The notes below the pieces were generated by a model. The model searched no databases and was not told the origin of the DNA. It was given only the letters and a program-made list of their open reading frames with translations. The position numbers and the translations under genes were made by a program. Positions 1 to 5,192 of a stretch of DNA of 7,671 nucleotides are shown here, piece after piece; position 1 is the stretch's first letter; each line of letters begins with the position of its first letter. Source of the stretch: JBJHBY01 sp050485745. Lineage in GTDB: Bacteria > Pseudomonadota > Gammaproteobacteria > Pseudomonadales > CAMLJR01. Location of the stretch: assembly GCA_050485745.1 (NCBI GenBank), contig JBJHBY010000174.1:1-7671 (forward strand), given 5' to 3'.

Positions 1-209
1 CCCTGCTGCTGCCCCCGGGGGAGCACGTGGAACTTCGCCCCGGTGGTCTGCACCTGATGCTGATCGGGCTGAAGCAGCCCCTGCAGGACGGTAGCGAGGT
101 ACTGCTCATTTTGCGCGCCAGTGATGGCAGTGAGAAACAGGTCAGCCTGCCGGTGCGCAGCGTGCTCGATGAGAAGCCCGCCGCCCGTCATCGCCATCAT
201 CATCACTGA
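1..209 (+). CDS. PCu(A)C-family periplasmic copper chaperone, 3' part only
   Basis: Only the C-terminal 68 or so residues are present; the reading frame runs in from the left edge (first full codon at base 3) and stops at TGA 207-209. The visible part reads as the end of a PCu(A)C (DUF461) beta-barrel: a PPGEHVEL turn, then PGGLHLMLIGLKQPL, where the H-L-M triplet is the family's C-terminal HxM copper-ligand pair, then GSEVLLILRASDGS and VSLPVRSV. Proteins of this family carry Cu(I) in the periplasm and help to metallate the CuA site of cytochrome c oxidase. The protein ends in a His-rich tail, RHRHHHH, which could bind extra copper or other metal ions (inference). The GTG at 27 is internal and not a start. 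The yajG-like gene begins 43 bases downstream on the same strand, so co-transcription is plausible. Family identity is firm; the missing N-terminus should hold the signal peptide and the other copper ligands. Confidence 0.88.
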   Translation, partial: LLLPPGEHVELRPGGLHLMLIGLKQPLQDGSEVLLILRASDGSEKQVSLPVRSVLDEKPAARHRHHHH

Positions 210-240
210 ACAGGGCGAAGTCTTGATCATGGACATGAAC

Positions 241-247
241 AGGGGAA
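241..247 (+). promoter_or_regulatory. Ribosome binding site for the YajG-like lipoprotein
   Basis: AGGGGAA lies five bases ahead of the ATG at 253 and is the best Shine-Dalgarno match near this gene. The in-frame ATGs at 229 and 235 lie upstream of or against it and have no comparable site. It therefore favours the start at 253, which also gives a short, normal lipoprotein signal peptide. Confidence 0.6.
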
Positions 248-252
248 TCGAT

Positions 253-831
253 ATGGTGGCAATGCGTAGTGTGCTGTTCGGCCTGCTGGCGGCGCTGGTG
301 GCGGGGTGTGCCTATAGTCCGCAGCAGATCACGGTGCGCCCGGTGCTGTCGGACGACGGCGCGGCTTACGGACTGGGGCGCCCGGTGGATGTGCGTGCCG
401 AGGATGCCCGTAAAGACAAGGTGCTCGGCACCCGTGGTGGTATCTACGAGAAGACCAGCACCATCAGCCTCGCCAATGATCTGGCCGAGGCGATTGCACG
501 CTCCGCCCGCAGCCAGCTTGCGGCCAAGGGCTTCCAGGTGAACAGTCGCGACCCGGACCAGGTGGTGCTGCGCATCGTGGTCGATGAGCTGGTCTATGAC
601 ACCGCGGGTGAGGGCGTGGGGCACAACGTGGAGCTGCGTGCGGTGCTGCGAGCCGAGGCCAGCCGGGGCGGTGAAACCTTCAGTGGCCGCTACCAGTCAC
701 GGCACCAGCAGCGCTTTGCCTATGCACCCAACGCCGAGCGTAACGAGCAGCTGGTCAACGACCTGCTGGCGCAGACCCTGGAGCGCATGTTCGCCGACGA
801 GAAGCTGCGCGCCTTTCTCACCGCGCTGTAA
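253..831 (+). CDS. YajG-family outer-membrane lipoprotein
   Basis: A 192-residue lipoprotein of the YajG family (Lipoprotein_16 type). The signal peptide is MVAMRSVLFGLLAALVAGC; the lipobox LVAGC puts the lipidated cysteine at residue 19. The next residue is Ala, not Asp, so Lol sorting to the outer membrane is expected. The mature part begins AYSPQQITVRP and carries the conserved stretch KVLGTRGGIYEKTSTIS (about residues 56-72). It then has an amphipathic helix, a beta-rich core (VVLRIVVDELVY), and a C-terminal helix that includes the RNEQLVNDLLAQTLERMF stretch. The length fits the family. I chose ATG 253 because of the AGGGGAA upstream; ATG 262 (MRSVLFG...) is possible, and starts at 229 or 235 would add a charged leader before the signal sequence. 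YajG proteins have no established biochemical activity. The upstream copper-chaperone gene lies 43 bases away on the same strand; the composite repeat downstream may act as its 3' mRNA boundary. Confidence 0.85.
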   Translation: MVAMRSVLFGLLAALVAGCAYSPQQITVRPVLSDDGAAYGLGRPVDVRAEDARKDKVLGTRGGIYEKTSTISLANDLAEAIARSARSQLAAKGFQVNSRDPDQVVLRIVVDELVYDTAGEGVGHNVELRAVLRAEASRGGETFSGRYQSRHQQRFAYAPNAERNEQLVNDLLAQTLERMFADEKLRAFLTAL

Positions 832-843
832 CGTTCACGCTGC

Positions 844-867
844 GCCCGGATGCCCGGATGCCCGGAT
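844..867. repeat. Three tandem copies of an 8-bp unit (GCCCGGAT)
   Basis: GCCCGGAT occurs three times head to tail with no mismatch (844-851, 852-859, 860-867), followed by GCC. It lies between the yajG stop and the first REP hairpin. Such an array could arise by polymerase slippage. No function is evident, and the unit is not multiple-of-three coding sequence. Confidence 0.8.
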
Positions 868-873
868 GCCGGC

Positions 874-1042
874 GTAGGCCGGGTTAGCGGCTGTGCCGCG
901 TAACCCGGCGCCCCACCGTTATCGAATCCCGAACCGATGTGGCTCCCAGAATGATCCCGGGGGAGCTTCGTTGGAAACTCCCCGGGAACATCCAGTGTGG
1001 GTGGGGACGCTGGGTTACGCGCTTTGCGCTAACCCAGCCTAC
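874..1042 (+). repeat. Composite REP doublet (BIME-like), copy 1
   Basis: A 169-bp unit beginning with GTAGG and ending with CCTAC. The left hairpin has arms 879-891 and 895-908 around a TGT loop, with one unpaired base. The right hairpin, in inverted orientation, has arms 1009-1022 and 1026-1038 around a TTT loop, also with one unpaired base. The outer GTAG tetranucleotides sit at 874-877 (+) and 1039-1042 (as CTAC). The spacer holds a third inverted repeat (956-965 with 978-986). The unit fills the gap between convergent genes (yajG-like and the nucleoside kinase). GTAG plus an imperfect hairpin is the known layout of REP sequences moved by RAYT (TnpA-REP, HuH Y1) transposases; no such gene is in this window. 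There is no T-tract, so a classical intrinsic terminator is not shown, but 3' mRNA protection or transcription blocking is plausible. It matches 6850-7017 read on the opposite strand. Confidence 0.85.
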
Positions 1043-2040
1043 GCGGCCCTGAAGGCCTGCAGCAGCTCCGCATGGGCGGGGCCGGGCAGGCGCGGGCCGT
1101 AGTCGGAGACCACTCGCGCGGCGGCCAGGCAGCCGAGACGGCCGGCCTCCGCGGCGCTCATGCCCTGGCTGATGGCGTACAGGTAGCCCCCCGCGAACAT
1201 GTCCCCGGCACCGTTGGTGTCCACCGCCCTGACCTTGTGCGGGGCGACGCGGTGCAGCTCCCGGCCATCGAACACCAGGGCGCCTTCGGCTCCCAGGGTG
1301 ATGGCGAACTGCGCCGCCATCTGGCGCAGTTCCCGTACCGCGACCTCGATATCATCGCTGCCGGCCCAGCCCAGGGCCTCGTCGCGATTGCAGAACAGCA
1401 GGTCCACGCCGTCGCCGATCATCTCCCCCAGGCCGTCGCGGAAGTGCGCGACCATGCCCGGGTCGGAGAAGCTCAGTGCGGTGCGTCCACCCGCGGCCCG
1501 TGCCTGGCGGAAGGCCTCGATGGCCGCGGCGCGTCCGCTGGGGGAGGTGACCAGGTAGCCCTCGGCATACACATATTGAGCTCGCGCCAGTGCGGTCGGG
1601 TCGAGATCCTCGCAGGACAGGCTGGCGCTGATGCCCAGAAACGTGTTCATGCTGCGCTCGGCGTCCGGCGTGATCAGCACCAGGCATTTGCCGGTGATGC
1701 CGGGCTCACGGTTACCGTTGAACAGTGAGTCCACGCCTGCCGCGCGCAGGTCGTTCAGATAGAACTGACCGTTGTCGTCATCGGCCACCTTGCAGGAGTA
1801 GAACGTGCGCGCACCGAAGTAGCTTGCGGCAATCACCGTGTTCGCGGCGGAGCCGCCGCTGGCCCGCTTCGAGTACACCAGGTGGTTGTCCAGAGCCTGA
1901 ATCAGCTCGTGCTGGCGCGACTCGTCGACCAGGGTCATCAGCCCCTTGTCCACGCCCAGACGGGCCAGTTCGTCGTCGTGGATCTCGATTTCGGTATCGA
2001 CCAGCGCCGCGCCCAGGCCGTAGATGTGGTACGAAGTCAT
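1039..2040 (-). CDS. PfkB-family carbohydrate/nucleoside kinase, probable adenosine kinase
   Basis: A 333-residue cytoplasmic sugar/nucleoside kinase of the ribokinase (PfkB) fold. Diagnostic motifs are the first PfkB signature around GGSAANT (residues 62-68), the NxxE motif N218-R-D-E221 used for Mg/phosphate binding, and the second signature DTNGAGD (274-280) with the catalytic-base Asp at 280, followed by MFAGGYLYA. The length and the N-terminus (YHIYGLGAALVDTEIEI) match the proteins commonly annotated as adenosine kinase in Pseudomonas-like bacteria, which phosphorylate the nucleoside 5'-OH with ATP for purine salvage. The substrate cannot be proved from sequence, and inosine/guanosine or a sugar remain possible. 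The ATG at 2040 is preceded on the minus strand by AGGGAG with six bases of spacing, supporting this start. The TAG stop lies inside the outer GTAG of composite repeat copy 1, so the repeat defines the protein's C-terminus. It is transcribed divergently from mrcB. Confidence 0.85.
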   Translation of the reverse strand: MTSYHIYGLGAALVDTEIEIHDDELARLGVDKGLMTLVDESRQHELIQALDNHLVYSKRASGGSAANTVIAASYFGARTFYSCKVADDDNGQFYLNDLRAAGVDSLFNGNREPGITGKCLVLITPDAERSMNTFLGISASLSCEDLDPTALARAQYVYAEGYLVTSPSGRAAAIEAFRQARAAGGRTALSFSDPGMVAHFRDGLGEMIGDGVDLLFCNRDEALGWAGSDDIEVAVRELRQMAAQFAITLGAEGALVFDGRELHRVAPHKVRAVDTNGAGDMFAGGYLYAISQGMSAAEAGRLGCLAAARVVSDYGPRLPGPAHAELLQAFRAA

Positions 2041-2079
2041 GCGTGCTCCCTGCGGATTGCAAAAGCCCGGCCGCTATTG

Positions 2080-2107
2080 TTGTGGATGGTGCCGGGGGCT
2101 GTATTAT
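2080..2107 (+). promoter_or_regulatory. Candidate sigma-70 promoter for mrcB
   Basis: TTGTGG (2080-2085) and TATTAT (2102-2107) are separated by 16 bases and point toward mrcB, whose proposed start is about 85 bases on. The -10 stands out in a GC-rich gap. This is a match by eye only. Confidence 0.35.
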
Positions 2108-2130
2108 GGCGCCTGCGCCGCCCGATGCAA
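2103..2130 (-). promoter_or_regulatory. Candidate sigma-70 promoter for the nucleoside kinase
   Basis: On the minus strand, TTGCAT (2125-2130) and CATAAT (2103-2108) are separated by 16 bases and point toward the kinase start at 2040, leaving a leader of about 55-60 bases. The -10 overlaps the mrcB candidate -10 on the other strand. This is a match by eye only. Confidence 0.33.
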
Positions 2131-2191
2131 TCGGTGTGGCGTCTGTGGCTGGTCAAGCCGCCATCGCAATGGAACAGAGTCCGTCCCGCCC

Positions 2192-4489
2192 ATGGCAAGA
2201 TCCCCCAAACCCGGTCGCCGCCGGCGTACGTCGTCCCGGCGTGGCCAGCGCCGTTGGTTGCTGCCCAAGCTGTTACTGGTGCTCGCCGTCCCTCTATTGT
2301 TCGGCCTGGTCTGGCTGGATGCGCAGGTGCGCCACGGACTGGCGGAGCGGGCCTGGCAGGTACCGGCACAGGTGTATGCCCGCCCGCTGACCCTTTACCC
2401 CGGGCAGCCCCTGGCGGCGGCGGATCTGCGGCATGAGCTCGGGCTGCTCGGCTACCGGGTTGTGCGCAGCGTGCAGGGCCCGGGGGAGGTGCGTGCCACC
2501 GGCGATGGCTTTGAGGTGCACTCGCGGGGCTTTGTTTTCGCCGATGAAGCGCAACTGCCGGGGCGTTGGTGGGTGCGCTTCCACAACAACAGTGTCAGCG
2601 CCCTGCATGCGGCGGATGGTACCCCGCTGGAGATGGTCAGGCTTGAGCCGGTGGCCCTGGGGAGTGTCCATACCCGGCACCAGGAAGATCGCATGCCGGT
2701 GCGCCTTGAGGAAGTGCCGCCGCTGCTGGTGCAGACTCTGCTGCTGGTGGAAGACCGGGATTTTTACCGGCATTTTGGTGTATCCCCCCGCGGCATCGCT
2801 CGCGCCGCTCTGGCCAATCTGCGTGCCCGCCGCACTGTACAAGGGGGCAGTACCCTGACCCAGCAACTGGTCAAGAACGCCCTGCTGTCACAGGAGCGCA
2901 GTATCTGGCGCAAGGGGCTTGAAGGCGTCATGGCTCCTCTGGTGGAGCTGCACCATGACAAGGACGCCATTCTCGAGCTCTACATCAACGAGGTCTATCT
3001 GGGCCAGGAAGGGCCACGCGCCATCCACGGCTTTGCCCTGGCCGCGCGCCACTATTTCAATCGCCCGCTGCAGGAGCTGGCGCCGGAGCAGATGGCCTTG
3101 CTGGTGGGCATGATTCGCGGCCCCTCGCTCTATCATCCCTGGCGGCATCCGCAGCGCGCCCTGGCGCGGCGCGACCTGGTGCTGGGCCTGATGGGGGAGC
3201 ACGGCCTGCTGTCCCCCACAGAGCTGGCGGCGGCGCGTGGCCGCGATCTCGGCCTGGCGAGCGCCAGTGCCGGGGCGGGTGTTTATCCGGCCTATCTGGA
3301 TCTGGTGCGTCGACAGTTGCGCCGTGATTACCGCGATGCGGATCTGGCCACCCAGGGCCTGCGCATCTTCACCGCCTTCGACCCGCTGGTGCAGCGCCAT
3401 GCCGAAGAGAGCCTGGCGCAGATCCTGCGCGGGTTGGGTCCCGAGCGTGCCGCGCTGGAGGCCGCGGTGGTGGTCACCGATGTAGTCAGTGGCGATGTGC
3501 TGGCGCTGATTGGCGGGCGTCGCATGCGCTTTGCGGGTTTCAACCGCGCGCTCGACGCGGTGCGGCCGATCGGTTCGCTGGTCAAGCCTGTGGTTTACCT
3601 CGAGGCCCTGTCCCGCCCCACCGAATACACTCTGGTATCGAGTGTGCTGGATGCCCCGGTGACGGTGGCCGGCGCCGATGGCTCGCGCTGGGAGCCGCGC
3701 AATTTCGACCGCCGCAGCCACGGCGAGGTGCCTCTTCACCAGGCTTTGTCCCAATCCTACAACCAGGCGACCGTGCGCCTGGGTATGCAGCTCGGCCTGC
3801 CTGCGGTCCTGAATACGGCGGAGCGACTGGGGCGTCACCGCGACTGGCCGGCGGTGCCCGCCATGCTGATCGGGGCTGCGGAACTGTCGCCCCTGGAGGT
3901 GGCGGTGATGTACCAGACCCTTGCCGCCCACGGTGTGGCGACCCACCTGCGTGCCATCCACAGCATCGCCGATGCCAATGGCGAGCCCCTGGCGCGTTAT
4001 CCCCAGCGGCCACGTCAGGCGTTGCCCCCCGGGCCGGTGCATCTGATGCATTACGCGTTGCAGGAGGTCGTCCGGGAGGGCACCGGGCGCGGTGTCTACC
4101 AGCGCCTGCCCGCGGATTACCGGGTGGCGGGCAAGACCGGCAGCACCGACGACTTTCGCGACTCCTGGTTTGCCGGTTTTGCCGGTGACTATCTGGCCGT
4201 GGTGTGGCTGGGGCATGACGACAATCGGCCCACCGGGCTCAGTGGCTCCGCCGGCGCGCTGCGGGTGTGGGCGGAGTTCATGGCCCGTGCCAGCCGCGTG
4301 CCGATGCCTTTTGATATCCCCGAGGGGGTGGTCTATCACTGGGTGGATGCCGATGGGCGGCTCAGCGCGGAGGATTGCGAGGGCGCGCGCTATGTGCCCT
4401 TCCTGGATGGCAGTGCCCCGGTGGTGCGCGGTGCCTGCCTCGAGGCGCCGGCGCGGCGCTTGCGGCGCTGGTTCCAGCAGCTGTTCTGA
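2192..4489 (+). CDS. mrcB: Penicillin-binding protein 1b, bifunctional glycosyltransferase/transpeptidase
   Basis: A 765-residue class A PBP that polymerises lipid II into glycan strands and cross-links them in the periplasm. In order: an Arg-rich cytoplasmic tail (1-22), one membrane segment (about 23-42), a UB2H-like region (about 58-145, starting VYARPLTLYPGQPL) where LpoB-type activators dock in E. coli, then a GT51 domain (about 170-345). That domain has EDRDFY with catalytic Glu187 and the second catalytic Glu at 244, the same 57-residue spacing as E233/E290 in E. coli PBP1b, plus QGGSTLTQQLVKN and LYINEVYLGQ. The transpeptidase (about 420-700) has SLVK with acylated Ser462, SYN at 522-524 and KTGST at 648-652. 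All key residues are present, so it should be active. I chose ATG 2192 because it gives the usual basic tail and length; the open frame continues upstream in Cys-rich, unfamily-like sequence. No strong Shine-Dalgarno precedes it. It is likely the head of an operon with the NUDIX gene. Confidence 0.95.
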   Translation: MARSPKPGRRRRTSSRRGQRRWLLPKLLLVLAVPLLFGLVWLDAQVRHGLAERAWQVPAQVYARPLTLYPGQPLAAADLRHELGLLGYRVVRSVQGPGEVRATGDGFEVHSRGFVFADEAQLPGRWWVRFHNNSVSALHAADGTPLEMVRLEPVALGSVHTRHQEDRMPVRLEEVPPLLVQTLLLVEDRDFYRHFGVSPRGIARAALANLRARRTVQGGSTLTQQLVKNALLSQERSIWRKGLEGVMAPLVELHHDKDAILELYINEVYLGQEGPRAIHGFALAARHYFNRPLQELAPEQMALLVGMIRGPSLYHPWRHPQRALARRDLVLGLMGEHGLLSPTELAAARGRDLGLASASAGAGVYPAYLDLVRRQLRRDYRDADLATQGLRIFTAFDPLVQRHAEESLAQILRGLGPERAALEAAVVVTDVVSGDVLALIGGRRMRFAGFNRALDAVRPIGSLVKPVVYLEALSRPTEYTLVSSVLDAPVTVAGADGSRWEPRNFDRRSHGEVPLHQALSQSYNQATVRLGMQLGLPAVLNTAERLGRHRDWPAVPAMLIGAAELSPLEVAVMYQTLAAHGVATHLRAIHSIADANGEPLARYPQRPRQALPPGPVHLMHYALQEVVREGTGRGVYQRLPADYRVAGKTGSTDDFRDSWFAGFAGDYLAVVWLGHDDNRPTGLSGSAGALRVWAEFMARASRVPMPFDIPEGVVYHWVDADGRLSAEDCEGARYVPFLDGSAPVVRGACLEAPARRLRRWFQQLF

Positions 4490-4507
4490 ACCGGTCGAGG
4501 GCCCCAT

Positions 4508-4537
4508 TTGCCCTGCCGCCGGTGCAGGGCGGATAAT
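4508..4537 (+). promoter_or_regulatory. Weak candidate promoter for the NUDIX gene
   Basis: TTGCCC (4508-4513) and GATAAT (4532-4537) have an 18-base spacer. They lie about 28 bases ahead of the GTG start, and the inverted repeat occupies the spacer. If real, the NUDIX and Aer genes could be transcribed apart from mrcB. This is a match by eye only. Confidence 0.25.
4510..4530. repeat. Perfect 7-bp inverted repeat in the mrcB-NUDIX gap
   Basis: GCCCTGC (4510-4516) and GCAGGGC (4524-4530) flank a 7-base loop. The hairpin begins 21 bases after the mrcB stop and has no T-tract, so a classical rho-independent terminator is not supported. It could slow RNA decay, attenuate read-through or form an operator; none is shown. 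Confidence 0.45.
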
Positions 4538-4564
4538 GGCCCGCTTTCATGGTGGTGATGGACC

Positions 4565-5158
4565 GTGGTCGTTGATTCCCTTGCCGAAGCCCGGCGGCGC
4601 CTGCTCGATCACCGCCCCAGGCGCCGCTGGTGGCGCCGTCTGGGGCGTCGCTCCGCGGTGGCGATGATGCTGCAGGAAACCGGCCGCGGCCTCAGTGTGC
4701 TGATGATCGAGCGCGCCCACCGCGAGGGCGATCCCTGGTCGGGGCACATGGCCTTTCCCGGTGGCATGCAGGAGCCCGGGGACCGGCACAGCCTGGCCGT
4801 GGCGCGCCGTGAAGCGCTGGAAGAGGTTGGGCACGACCCGTTGCGGGGCGGCGATATCGTGGGCCGGCTTTCGGATCGCGTGTCCCGTTCGCACCGTGGC
4901 CGCCTGCCCATGGTGGTCACCCCGTTCGTATTCAGCGTTGCCGATTCTCCGCGGCTCAAGCCGAACCATGAAGTGGCCGATACCCTGTGGGTGCCCCTGT
5001 CCTTTCTGGCCGACCCGGACAACCGACAGCGCATGCAATGGCGACACCGGGGCCTGTCCCTGGAGTTGCCCTGTTACTTTTACGAAGAGCGCCGCATCTG
5101 GGGCTTGTCCCTGATGATGCTCGATGAATTGCTGGCCCTGCTGCGTGAGCAGCGGTGA
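4565..5158 (+). CDS. NUDIX hydrolase, CoA pyrophosphatase-like
   Basis: A 197-residue cytoplasmic NUDIX pyrophosphohydrolase. The core reads AFPGGMQEPGD (63-73) then ARREALEEVG (80-89), with the Mg-binding REALEEVG helix intact (R82, E83, E86, E87). The canonical first Glu of the box is replaced by the Asp73 pattern typical of the YeaB/NudL group. Upstream, LMIERAHREGDPWSGHMAFPGG resembles the CoA-pyrophosphatase motif (R, G, then FPGG) but is one residue longer than the textbook version, so the substrate (CoA or acyl-CoA cleaved to 3',5'-ADP and phosphopantetheine) is probable, not certain. The N-terminal RRLLDHRPRR helix and the downstream HEVADTLWVPLSFL are also family features. The start is GTG 4565: an in-frame TGA at 4556-4558 excludes anything longer, and the next ATG (4664) would cut into the fold. 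The Shine-Dalgarno is weak. The Aer-like gene follows 34 bases after the stop. Confidence 0.85.
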   Translation: MVVDSLAEARRRLLDHRPRRRWWRRLGRRSAVAMMLQETGRGLSVLMIERAHREGDPWSGHMAFPGGMQEPGDRHSLAVARREALEEVGHDPLRGGDIVGRLSDRVSRSHRGRLPMVVTPFVFSVADSPRLKPNHEVADTLWVPLSFLADPDNRQRMQWRHRGLSLELPCYFYEERRIWGLSLMMLDELLALLREQR

Positions 5159-5192
5159 CCGGCTGACTACAACAGAATAAGGTGAGTCAGCG

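Noticed and set aside
121..252. A longer start for the YajG-like protein (ATG 121, 229 or 235)
   Set aside because: ATG 121 overlaps the copper-chaperone gene and adds unlikely sequence before the signal peptide; 229 and 235 lack a good ribosome site, whereas AGGGGAA sits correctly ahead of 253.
874..1042. Possible CRISPR array
   Set aside because: There are only two hairpin units in inverted orientation with one spacer, and the same unit recurs elsewhere with a homologous spacer; this is a REP doublet, not an array of direct repeats with unique spacers.
2024..2191. A 56-residue N-terminal extension of PBP1b from an upstream ATG in frame
   Set aside because: The extension is Cys-rich and unlike any PBP1b tail, overlaps the kinase start and the candidate promoters, and the protein from ATG 2192 already has the usual basic tail, membrane segment and length.
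2888..4507. A 539-codon open frame on the minus strand inside mrcB
   Set aside because: It is antisense to a complete, motif-perfect PBP1b. Its translation is rich in His, Gln, Arg and Gly with no recognisable domain, as expected from the complement of GC-rich codons.
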